Below, one piece after another: positions 35,726 through 48,389 of a DNA stretch of 64,000 bases (positions are counted from its first letter, which is position 1; each line of letters begins with the position of its first letter). The notes under the pieces are model-generated. The model was not told the origin of the DNA and searched no databases. It saw only the letters and a program-made list of their open reading frames with translations. Made by a program: the position numbers and the translations under genes. This DNA comes from Rapana venosa (taxonomy: Eukaryota > Mollusca > Gastropoda > Neogastropoda > Muricidae), in contig CM054140.1 in assembly GCA_028751875.1 (NCBI GenBank), forward strand, positions 20,481,493 through 20,545,492. Direction: 5' to 3'.

Positions 35726-36053
35726 TGCTGACGTGTAAGAAACTACACACGTTACACAGATATAAAAAATGTTAAAAAGTAGCCTATTTAATAATTACAC
35801 CAACACAATTTCAATAGGTCCAACCACAAAAAACCAGCTACATTTCAACTGGAAATCAAAAATTGTTACTTGAAAATGTTCAAAATTCTCTGATTATTCA
35901 TGACCTATGGTCTGTTAAAAGATACACAAGGCAGAAGTGGATTACAGGAAGGTTACATGGCTAGAATCTGGCCTACTGGTTTAACCTGAACAAGCAACAG
36001 TTAATAGAAAATAAAACATATATAAACAAAAAAACACACAACAGACCACAAGT

Positions 36054-36059
36054 TTTATT
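36054..36059 (-). terminator. ATAD2-like gene polyadenylation signal (AATAAA)
   Basis: TTTATT on the plus strand reads AATAAA in the gene's direction. It is followed by a GU-rich stretch (TGTGGTCTGTTGTGTG, then T7) at about 36052-36020. It is the first canonical signal after the stop codon and gives a 3' UTR of about 0.65 kb. Confidence 0.7.
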
Positions 36060-36698
36060 GTCACCAGTCAAAGACAAAACTACAAACACTAATGTCACAT
36101 CTGGGAAACCCCCCAAAATGGCTACTGTTTTTGTTAGGGTTTCTACAGATTCAGGAAATACCTAGGCCTACTGAAACCATAATTGGCACTTTGCTGATAG
36201 CTACTACTCAAATTGTAACAGTGATACTGCCCTCAAAACGGCCTATGACCAGACCTGAAACTATCTTCCTAGGGAATCATCGCCTTCCTTACGCACACTT
36301 TGACTATCAATGTAAAAGCACTTGCACTCAACACACAAACCACCAAACAGTCCTGAACCCAGGCAGGTCACAATCAGATATACTCCCAATATAGTAAGTT
36401 GAATAAATAATATAAGAATTTAGGAGGAAAAAAACTGATTTAGGAGCAAAACCACACACATTTCATAAATAAGACTGTAAAGAACTGGGATAAAAATGTA
36501 CAAATCAATCAAATTACATTTTCTTTTCTTTAAAAAAGTCAAAAACTCCCTGACATCAGGCACATGAAGACCCGATTTCAAAATCAAGAGGCAAATACTA
36601 GAAGACAAAGATGGAAAACCCTGATAACAAGTGGCAGTGATTGGCAAGCACCACGAGATCAGAAGCACATTGTGTGACATTACGTCAGAGGACTGTCA

Positions 36699-38725
36699 TC
36701 AGAGGCATCCCGTTTCCTGACTCGCATTCTGTACAGCAGCTTCCATCTCCTGTACAAATGGAGAAACAGTGATGGTGATTATCAGCATACCATATATTTA
36801 CATGCTAATGTAACAGAGTGGACATATTTGATGTCCCTTCTCTGCACAATCTCGGGTATCTAATCCCACTTCTGACACCATTTGAAACAGAGTGGACATA
36901 TTTGATGTCCCTTCTCTGCACAATCTCGGGTATCTAATCCCACTTCTGACACCATTTGAAACAGAGTGGACATATTTGATGTCCCTTCTCTGCACAAACC
37001 TCGGGTATCGAATCCCACTTCTAACACCATTTGTAACAGAGTGGACATATTTGATATCCCATCTCTGCACAAACCTCGGGTATCGAATCGAATCCCACTT
37101 CTGACACCATTTGAAACAGAGTGGACATATTTGATATCCCTTCTCTGCACAAACCTCGGGTATCGAATCCCACTTCTAACACCATTTGTAACAGAGTGGA
37201 CATATTTGATATCCCATCTCTGCACAAACCTCAGGTACAAGGCACAGTCTCACAGTTAGGATGCGGCCTCTATAAAGAGGCTGCATAAACTCTACATTTC
37301 ACCATGTAGGCGAGGTGCATGCAACAGATGGCGTTCAACTACCACCCAAGGAAACAGAGTGTGGACAATTTGCAGGTGTGTCCCAAAATAGTAACACATC
37401 GCTCTGATTGCATGGGAGGTAATCTAGTTATCGCACTACTACAGATGTTTACAAATGAATCTGGGTTTATAAAGACACCAGACACAAATTCAATGGCAGA
37501 TACATTTGAAAATTAGTTCAAATTACTCATCACTCAGTGGGGTTCCTAATAATAGCAAACTATTACTGGATACACATGCACAAAACACAAACTACTATTA
37601 TTCATTTGGACCCTTAGACTGCCATATAAAACCAATGCCACTACTCTGGGACCTCAGTGAAAATGGGTTTAAGCTGCTGAAAAATTTGAAATTATTATTA
37701 CACCCAACTTTAATCAATGAGAGGAGCTTTTTGTTCTTTTTGGTTGTTTTTTAAAAAAATGAAAATCTTAATTATTTATGCTTTTTAAGTCACCCCTCTC
37801 CTGTTTGGCAGACACATTGCTACACAGATGTGTCAAACTAGATTCAGCTTTATTGTTCTAATGATACATCCAACAAATAAACCTCTCTCATCAAATTTTG
37901 GGTAATCAAACCAGCCGCCATGGCGCAATGGTTAGCGCCTTGGATTTCAGACTGGAAGGTCGCAAATTCAATTCCCATAAGAGTCATAGAGCTTTTTCAG
38001 ACTCAAGCCGGCTCCTATCCAGAGTGAGTGTGCTGTGGGCTCAGTGGGAAGTCTGGGACCACACAGTGGAGCTTCATCCACTTAACGAATGCGAATTAAA
38101 TAACCTGACCAACACTGCAGGTGTCTGTATCTCTCGGGCCCGGTTGATGCCGGGATATATGATGATAGTAAGCATAGAGTACAACCATGTCAAGTAGTCT
38201 CAAAGCATATGCACTTCCACAGGGATAACCTGCCATGTAGGTAGAGAACAGGTTAAGTGGCTGTTAATAAGCAAGCAACCAATGATAGTACGGGTTTTTA
38301 CCTGAATCAGTGGACCCTTGTCCAGCTGGTACCTATGGTTATAGACAGTGCAGTTCAGTACACTGTACAGACGCTGCAGTTTCTCCACTGTGAAGGCCTC
38401 TGTGTGTTGCACCGTTTTCTCCAGAAGTCGCCTCAGCTTTTCCTTATCCACCACCACATGGCCTGCCTCTGCTCCCAAGGGGCTCATCTGTAGTGGGTTT
38501 TGTGTTCGTGAGCGTGTGCGTGTGAAGGAACCTGAAGCAGAAGTGCTCAATTATAAAGACACCAACAATCAAAACTGTCGTTACAATGAAGACTGTTTAT
38601 AACTTAATGAGCCTGTCCTCATTTCTGACAGTAATGTTTCTGAATAAGTGTGAGCCCTGAATATATATATATATGAATTAAAACAAAATCATGCACAGTC
38701 TGCCAAACAAAAGGTAAGAGAGAAG

Positions 38726-38759
<34 letters not shown>

Positions 38760-41700
38760 AAGAGCGAGACAGAGAGAGAGAGAGAGAGTGTGTGTGTGTG
38801 TGTGTAAGGATTTTTGAGGACCTCAGTTTCTGTTTAAAAGGACCTTCTTCAAAAAATTATTTCATTCAAATGAAGTTCAGAAAGTTTAAAGCTGAAAATA
38901 AAACAATATTTTCAGCTATTTTATGTCATCTTCTTCATAAGAAATAAATATTTTTGCTGCAATTAATCCCAAAATAAAATTTGACTCAAGAGTATCTAAT
39001 TAGTACAGAATGCTACAAACTAAATATAAGTGATCATGAAAGCTCACCTGTCCATTCATTGTCTCTAACTTCTCAAATTCTAAATAAGTTTAGAGCTCTG
39101 TGTGTGTTATATTTTTGCTTTTTTCAGGACACTGTTTTCAATATCATGTGCCCACTCAGTGATAAACAGCACAGTTTCATCCCACTGGGTAAAGGAGGGG
39201 GGGGGATGGGTAGTGGAGAGGGAGGAAGGCTGACAGTACTGAAGCACAGATATTCACATTACAAGGGCAGTGACAGTGGATGTAAAGAATTTCTGTCAGG
39301 AATGAGAGTAGCAGCCAGAGAAAACACACACACACACACACAGAAACTGATCTAAAAAAGAGGTCCTGGCAATGGTCAAAAAGGTCACATTCCGCCAAAA
39401 AGGTTCTCATGTCTAATTTTTAAACGAAAACAAACAAAAATGGTAAAAGAAAAAAAAATCTAGTGGAGAAACTGGAAAATGTTAAATGTGGCAGAAAATA
39501 AGGAAAAGGTCCATTAGTAAGATGAAGATGTTCACACTGTAAATGATGTTCTTTCTCTCTATTAAATACTTCACTTTAAATCCAATATCCTCTCCCCATG
39601 ACTCGTATATAATGTTAGCAATACTACATCACTCTGTTAAACAAACACTTCACTGTAAAATCTAAAACAATATTCTTGTGATTCATAACCTCATAGCAAA
39701 GTCAGCAATACTACATGACAATCAGAATGTTAAGGGACTTTGCAGACTGATTTTTATATACCTGATGTTGATGTACTTGCAATGTTCCCATCCTCCACAC
39801 GGTCATGATTCTCCACCTGAAAACAAGCAGAAGTTACCATTTCAAAACAGACAAAAAATATTAGGCAAAAAAATACACAGGACTATTTGTACCCAACTGG
39901 ACGTCAAGAGGCCTCTACAACCACCTGCCAGGGTGTGGACAAAGGCAGGCATTTTTTGTTTATACAGATCAAAAGTAAACTGCAATCTAATTAACTGTCA
40001 ACAGTAGAGAGCCCAAGCCTCTTTTTCCATCTGGTCACTTTATAAAAAAGGTAAAGGTAAAGGAGTCCCATAACCTATAAGGTCGTAGGGGAGCAAGGCG
40101 TCAGAGACCTCACTTCTCTAGGGCCAGTATATTGAGGGCAGCGCCCATCTCCTCTCCCTCGCTGCTTTACCTTCCCTGACCCTAAAGAGGGCAGGTACCC
40201 ATTTACAGCTGGGTGAACTGTACTGAAGCCAAGGCGCGCAAACGGTCACCCATCCAACTGGTAACCACGCTTGACGCTGCTGAACTTGGCTGGGGGAAAG
40301 CTGGCTGGGGGAAAGCGAGTGCTCCGACCACTGAGCTATCCCGTCCCCTTAAGTCACTTTATACTGAACAGTATCTAATTGTCTAAAAGCAGTCCTTTTT
40401 TTAGTTTAACTATCAAACACTGAACTTTTGCCTATGTATGGAATCAACTTACTGTGGAAGGGTTGCGGTTGCTGTTGTTGTGGTCCAAGCTATCTCGTGA
40501 GTCTCCATTGCTCTCGCTGCTGATGCCACTGTCCACGTTTCCCACCATCAGCTCCATGTCCAGACTGCGTACAACTGACCTAAAGGGCTTGCCACTGTCA
40601 TCCCGTTTCTCCTGAAGTACAGGTTCTTTTCTCTGTTTGCACTGCTCCTTTGGACCTGACTCCTTATCCTGTGACGTGGGAATGTTGTCTGAGCTGCTGC
40701 GTGTTCGGGTGTTTGGGAGGTTCACATTAGCTGGATTGGCTGCAGATACTGAGTGTTCTTGATGGCTTTCCAAACTGTTCCAGCCTTCTGGCTGTTTAGC
40801 AGTTGGACTGGGTTCTGTATCCATAGATTCTTCATCAGTTGCCAAATCAAAATTTGGTGCAGGACTTGCCATATCCGACTTATGAGGTGTGGTGGAATGA
40901 TGTCGTCTACGTCGACGTGTAGCCAGCCATGGGCACTTTTTTCTCATACTGGCCTTTTTGTGTGCATGAGCTGATGAATGTTTTGAGTCACTGCTGCCTT
41001 TGGAAGTTTTTCCTGAGTGAACGGGAGTAGGCCCTTTTTCTAAAGAGCTGGGGCACATGCACTCTGCTTGTGCAGATTCTACATCCTTGTCAATCAGACT
41101 GGAAATGTCTAAAGTCGAGTTCTGGCTACTGACTTTCTTGCTGCCATCTTCGGATTTCTCTGCATCTCCTCTCTGATGCATGGTCACTTCAGCAACACTC
41201 AGCTGTTCTTTGTCAGACTCCTGACCCTTCCCCAGGAGCGATTTCTCTACTTGGGCTGTCCTCTCCACAGCTTCTAGTGGGGGGATGCGATCAGCATCCA
41301 GACCCCGAACACGACGACTGTAACGACAACCTTCAGGGGCAGAAGAGTTGGTAGGCAAGGAGGAATTCTTTGATGCCTCAGTACCACCACCACCTGCTGC
41401 TGGGGACTTTTCTGAAGGGCGAGTGTGGTAGAATGCAGGAACATTCTGAGAAGAATCCACACCTGTACAGAAAGAAAGATTATAAAACGACAACCAAACC
41501 TCACACTACTACTGATTAAACAGAAAACCATATCATGGTGTCTAATGATTCTATAATAGGGTAAAGCCTGGCAACACACACATGTCCTGTCACCTTTCTT
41601 GTTCATGCTTAATGGAAGAAATGGCTGAAATTACAGATTTCTTCTCAACAACAAAATGTTCTGAGACCAAACATAAACCTCAATCGCCACTGTCGTCAGT

Positions 41701-44700
41701 GGGAGCACAACACAATGGCACATGGGCTCACCACCTATCTGTCTCTGCTGAACTCTACGATCTTGTACAGCCCTCCCAGACCACTGATCTCAGTAATGTT
41801 GGCAATGTAGGATGTTGGTGGTCTGCATCTTTTTCTTCTGCCTTCAACCTTACCCTGGGTAACCGTCATCATCACGCTTGTCTCTGTGCTATGTGTACCA
41901 AGACCTGGGGCTGTAAATTGACAGGAATCTTCAGATGGTTTTTTTAGCAATGCGTTAACAAACGCAAACGCAATTTTATTTCACGAGGGTAATAGATTAA
42001 GTAACAATACTTTTTTTTCATCCAGCCTTCAAAATGAAAAGAAAAGAAAAGAAAAAGCTGCAAGAAAAGCAAAAGCATAATTATGATACAGATGAAAATA
42101 CACATTTATATCAACAAATGCATGTGAGAGAGAGTGAGAGAGAGAGAGAGAGAGAGACAGAAAGAGAGAGACAGACGGACAGACAGAACAGATAGACAGA
42201 CAGTCTGAGATAAGAGACAGAGAGAGGAACAAGAAATATGGAAAGCGGAAATAGATGTGTGGCATTTTATACTGATACGCACCTCTGGTTTTCCTAGACT
42301 GTGTTATCTCCTGACAAAGCCTCTCGAAGTCTGGATCCAACTCTGCCTTCAGAAGAGCCTGAGCCATGTCTCTCAAAGCACAGGCACGATGACGTATTCC
42401 TCGGTCTGAGTAAATCAACCAACAACAAAAAAGGCATATACAGGGTTATGAATTTGAAAAAAAGAAAAAAAAACATATCCACAAAGCTTCTCTGTATGGA
42501 AGTGTGTGTTATATGTACAGGTGTTATGGGATGATAAATTGATTATTCTTGTGCATCCACCAACTATAGTCAGCAAGATGCTCCAACTGTCAGAATCACA
42601 TCACAATTGTTCACACTCACAAGGGTATATGTGCACATAGTGATGTTTCTTAAATAGAAAACAAATTCATGTGCATGCATGTGTATGTGTGTGTGTAAGT
42701 ATGTGCACATGCATGTACATGTACAAGTGAATGTGTGTCTGTGTGTGCATGTGCAGATGTCTGCCAGTCTGTGTGCGGGTCTCTGGTTGAATTAAACAAT
42801 GAGAGAGACAATGAGGTAAGGATTGTGGTATATTTTTTTGAAAAACTTCGTAAAAATTGATCATGATCCAACCGAATCGAGCGGCGCTAGTTTTGCTGGT
42901 TGGACTTCTTCGCTACTTGGTGATTTGATGTCACAGATTGTTTTACTTTATTTTGATGCAACAAGGCTTCGAAATACTTGTTGAGTCAAATCGATACGCT
43001 GCTGAGTACTTTGCATCACATGAAATCAAGCGATCGTTGTATTTTTGTCATAGAAAGCCACCAATTCGCACATTCTGCCATGATGGTTGCGATGGCCTCG
43101 ATCCTTTCGCTGATTTCCGCATATTTGACGACGATAAAGCGATACAAACTCCTTAGTTTTTCAAAACTAATGTCAAGATATAGTATTTACCTAATCATGA
43201 CATTTTTGCACCACTAGAACATTGCTTATCATGTTAAAATCGATCCGGGGCCCTTTATTTAAAAAAAAACATCATTATAAACACTACATGGTGCTATAAA
43301 ATTACACTCATTTAACCCTTTGCTGGGCACAGCAAAATCATATGTTCACTTCCTGCTGGGCAAGCAAAATGGAGGTGGATGGCCTCTGAGTGGGTGTGTA
43401 TATTTAACATGCAATAACTCCACAATGGTTTAACCCTTTGCTGGGCACAGCAAAATCGTTTGTTCACTTCCTGCTGGGCAAGCAAAATGGAGGTCGATGG
43501 CCTCTGAGTGGGTGTGTGTATTTAACATGCAATAACTCCACAATGGTTTAATGGATTTTAATTAAATAAAAAGAGCAAAATGCAGAAATAAAGAAAGAAA
43601 CTGCTATTTGCTATTGTGTGTTGTTATTTTTGTGTTTTTTTAGAATTATAATGCATAAACACGCAAGGTCATTGACCGGTTTGTATGTGTCACAGTTAGT
43701 GTTGCAATAGCTTTGGAATGCATGCATGGATTTTGATCAAATAAAAAGTAAAACATTCAGAAACAATTACAGAAGAAAAGTTTTCAACCTACTGTTGGGT
43801 TTTTAGTTTTTTTGATGAATGATGCACGAAAACATGAAACATTCTGACGGTCGCCATTTTGTTTGACAACGATCGCCGACGATCGCGATGCATGTTAACT
43901 TTACAGTTCGAGCCGCAACCGTAACAAAAGTCCCAAATAGCAATCAATTCACAAAATATATCAAGTTGTGAACCATTGCCAAACTCGAAATCCGCGATAA
44001 TTTCCTCAATTCTATTAGCAGAATTCAAAACGCGCATTGGCCGACTTAGATTTGACGATCGATTTACGTCTCAACTTTGTTGTTGTCAAAGCTGTCTTTC
44101 TCACTTCAATCAACAAAGTCAGAAGTGCACACACTACTAGGATCGCTTACATTGATATTTGAGCCTGGATACACATCTCACAGCATCATATTTTCGGCAT
44201 GAAAGCCTTAAAAACGATCGTACATGTCAGATTCGAAGATAGCGTCCATCTTGGGAAAAATTGCAATTTTTTTCCTCCAAAACTTGCCACAAACACACTC
44301 CAACTGCCGCCATTTGTAATTTACATGCGGAAGTCACGTGGGCAGTCTCGTTGCTTCTATTTTCACGAGATTTGAAGCGAGATTGGCAGGAATTTCGAAT
44401 GTATGAACGCACTGAAGTGACGGTCACGACGCCGGCCGTTTTTGGCCGTTGTGCCCAAGGATAGGTTTGGCCGTTTTGGGACGCTATGCCCAGCAAAGGG
44501 TTAAAGGATTTTAATGCAATAAAAACAGCAAAATGCAGAAATGAAGAAAGAAACTGCTATTTGCTGTTGTGCGTTGTTATTTTTGTTTTTTTAGAATTAT
44601 ATTGCATTAAGACACTAGGTCATTGATCGGTTTGTGTGTCACAGTTAGTGTTGCAATAACTTTGGAATGCATGCATGGATTTTGATAAAATAAAAAGTAA

Positions 44701-47700
44701 AACATTCAGAAATAATTACAGAAGTAGTGTTTCCAACCTACTGTTGGCTTTTTAGATTTTTTTATGAATGATGCACAAAAACATGAAACATTCCGATGGT
44801 CACCATTTTGTTTGTTGACGAACGTCGACAATCGCGATGCATGTTAATCCTAGTGGCGTGGTTCCCGGAATAATCCGGTAATGGCGGGTCTAAGCTATGT
44901 GGCAGATCCCGGAATATTCTGGGATGACGTAGGTGATCGTAATTGAAAGCTCACTTTTGCTTTCAAAGGTCAGCCAATGAATGTTAAGGCCATTGTAGGC
45001 CCACAGAAAGTGTGAAGGTCGTTCGACACACACAAGCAACGAAGAATCTGACTGGTTTAGAGTGTTTTTTTTGGGGGGGGTGTTTCGGGCCAGCCGAGAT
45101 AGTCTTCAACAAAAACGGCAACCAGCGTTTGCACCAGAATTTCTTCAAGCGTTTTTCGAGCTTTTTTACAATATTGATAGCGAGGAGGAGTTTTAGAGGC
45201 TGGATTTGGTTGAATTAAACAATGAGAGAGACGATGAGGTAAGGATTGTGGAATATTTTTGAAAAACTTGGTAAAAATTGATCGCGATCGGACTGAATCA
45301 AGCAGTGCTAGTTTTGCTGGATGGACTTCTTTCCTACACGGCGATTTTGACGTAACAGATTGTTTTACTTTATTTTGACACAATGCGGCTTCAACATAAC
45401 TGTTGTTGAGTCAAATAGCTATGCTGCTGAGTACTTTGCATCACATGAAATCAAGCGATCTTTGTATTTTCGTCATAGAAAGCCACCACTTCACACATTC
45501 CGCCATGACGGTTGCGATGGCGTCAATCCTTTTGCTGAACTTTTCCGAATATTTGGTGACCGATAAAGCGATACAAAACTCCTTATTTTTTCCAAACTAA
45601 TGTCAAAAAATAGTATTTACCTAATCATGTCATTTATGCACCGCAAGAACTTTGCTTATCGTGTTAAAATCGATCCGGGGCCTTGACAGTGCAACCGTAA
45701 TCGGTAGTGCACGATTTCTTTTTGATTTTTTTTTTTACATTATCATTAACACTACACACTATTATAAAATTACACTAATTTAAAAGCATGTTATCTGTTC
45801 TTTCCAGTGATTTATAGCTTTACACATTTAATCAGTTTTATATATCAATATCAAGGGTTGTTTGAGCCCACCCTGCTCCAAAACAATGCTAGGCAATGTT
45901 AATTCAGCCAATAGAGACTGAGCCTTGTTGCTGTCTATTCAGCGCTACCAGGGTGAACTTTACAGTTCGAGCCGCTACCGTAACGAAAGTCCCAAATAGC
46001 AATCAATTCACAAAATGTATCAAGTTGTGAATTATTGCCAAACTCAAAATCCACGATAATTTCACCAATTCTATGAGCAGAATTCAAAACGCGCAGTGGC
46101 CGAGTTAGATTTGACGATCAATTTACGTCTCGAACTTTGTTGTCGGCAAAGTCGTCTTTCTTCTATCAACAAAGGAGAAGTGCACACACTGCTAGGATCG
46201 CTTACATTGATATTTTAGCCTGGATACACATCTCACAGTGTCATATTTTAGGCATGGAAGCCATAAAAATTATCGTACATGTCTGATTAGAAGATAGCGT
46301 CCATCTTGGGAAAAATTGCGATTTTCTTCCTCCAAAACTTGCCACAAACACACTCCAACCGCCGCCATTTGTAATATACATGCAGAAGTCACACGGGTAA
46401 TCTCGTTGCTTCTATGTTCACGATAGTTCAAGTGAGATTGGCGGGAATTTCGAATGTATGAACATGCTGCAGCTCACTTTCGCTTTCAAAGGTCAGCCAA
46501 TGAATGTTAAGGCCATTGTAGGGCCCCAGAAAGGGGTGAAGGTTGGTCGACTCACACAAGCAACGAAGATTCTGATTGGCTTAGAGTGCGGCAGGGGGTT
46601 GTTTGAGCCCACCCTGCTTTAAAACAACGCTAGCCAATGTTAATTCAGCTAGTAAGCACTGAGCCGTGCTGCCGTCTATTCAGCGCAACTAGGGTTAAGT
46701 GCCTGACAAATCAGGCCCAGCACATCTGACTTTGGCATGGAAGAGAGAACTTTCTGGAAAAAAGGCAGGAGAATGGACCAAGAAGGCAGAAAATAAGGAG
46801 GTGACAAAAAGAAAAGGAACAAGGCAGAAACAAGGAGAGGGATAGAAAAGAGGGAATTTGTAGCACAGATTTTCCAGAAGGTGATGTTATTCACACCGAC
46901 AGGCTTCCAGCATCCCCATGGGGGTACAGACTTATTAGCACTAAGATCCTTGGCATTTTACCCCTTCTTTTGTTGAGGGTGCTGTTGACTTTTCTCTTCA
47001 CAGGCCCTGAAAAATAAAACAAAAATTCTGGCCTTAAAAAAAACAAACCCAAAAACAAAGAAGTGAAGAATCTCAGAGAAACTGATCAGAAAAATACTGA
47101 AATTTATGCCACAGATTTTAGGGAGCATTAAACCTAGTAGTGTGAAAAAAAAAAATTAAATAATAAAATTTAAAAAATTTTTAATTAAAAAATATTTTAA
47201 AAAATAAAAATAAATAAAAACCCTAGTAGTGTGGTTCCCGGAACATTCCAGGAAAGACCGGTCTAAGCTTTGTGGCGTATCCCAGAATATTTGAGATGAC
47301 GTAGGTGATCGTAATTGAAATCTCACTTTCGCTTTCAAAGGTCAGCCAATGAATGTTAAGGCCGAAACACACAAGCAACGAAGATTCTGATTGGTTTAGA
47401 GCTGGGGGGGGGGGGGGGAATTTCCAGACCAGTCGAGATCGTCTGCAAGAAAAATGGCGGCCAGCGTTTGTGCCAGAATTTCTTCAAGCGTTTTGCGAGC
47501 TTTTTGAAGATATTGACAGCAAGGAGTTTTAGAGGCTGCATTTGGTTGAATTAAATAATAGAGAGACGAAGAGGTAAGGATTGTGGAATATTTGTTTAAA
47601 AACTTGGTAAAAATCTATCGCGATCCGAACGAATCGAGCGGCACTAGTTTTGCTGGACGGACTTCTATGCTACTCAGCGATTTCGATGTCACAGATTGTT

Positions 47701-48358
47701 TTACTTTATTTTGACGCAACGAGGCTTCGAAATAATTGTTGTTGAGTCAAATTGATATGCTGTTGAGTACTTTGCATCACATGAAATCAAGTGGTCGTAT
47801 TTTCATCATAGAAAACCACCACTTAGCCTATTCCGCCATGACGGCGTCAATCCTTTCGCGGGACTTTTCCAAGTATCTGACGACTGATAAAGCGACACAA
47901 ACTCCTTATTTTTTCAAAACTATTGTCAAGAGATTAGTATTTAACCTTATTTTGACACTTTTGCCCCACAAGAACATCACTTATCATATTAAAATCAATC
48001 CGGGGCCCTGACAGCACAACAGTGATCGGTAGTGCACACACGATTTTTTCTTTTTTTCTAACATAATCATAAACACTACATGCTGCTATAAAATTACACT
48101 CATTTAAAAGCTTACTTATTTATTGATACCACTTTAAGTCCCAGCAGATTTCTCTGCGTGAGATTCGGCCTGCTCTCCCCAGGGAGAGAGTATCACCACA
48201 AGAGCAGCGCCACCCTTTTTTTTTCTTTTTTTTTTTCTGTCTGCAACTGTATTTGTTTCCCTATCAGAGTGGCTTTTTTCTACAGAATTTTGCCAGGGAC
48301 AACTCTCTTGTTGCCATGGGTTCTTTTACGTGTGCTACTTAATTATGTGTAACACACG

Positions 48359-48389
<31 letters not shown>

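Larger units (their letters stand above)
43312..46470 (+). mobile_element. TTAA element family B2, split by two nested insertions
   Basis: The left piece is 43312-43429 (TTAACCCTTTGCTGGGCA start). It continues at 44505-44843 and 45958-46470. The breaks sit exactly at TTAA sites: B1 fills 43430-44504 and a family A copy fills 44844-45957. Continuity is shown by the intact B1 copy, which has the same sequence uninterrupted (for example CGATGCATGTTAACTTTACA, split between 44847 and 45956). Its right terminus is missing. Confidence 0.8.

Noticed and set aside
36798..37259. Several overlapping repeat-protein ORFs on both strands
   Set aside because: The minisatellite unit is about 75 bp, so frames remain open by chance. 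It lies in an ATAD2 intron.
37912..37985. Possible genuine tRNA gene
   Set aside because: A and B boxes are present, but the acceptor stem does not pair and a SINE body follows. The same reasoning applies to the heads at 18562, 19600, 40350, 48530 and 56470.
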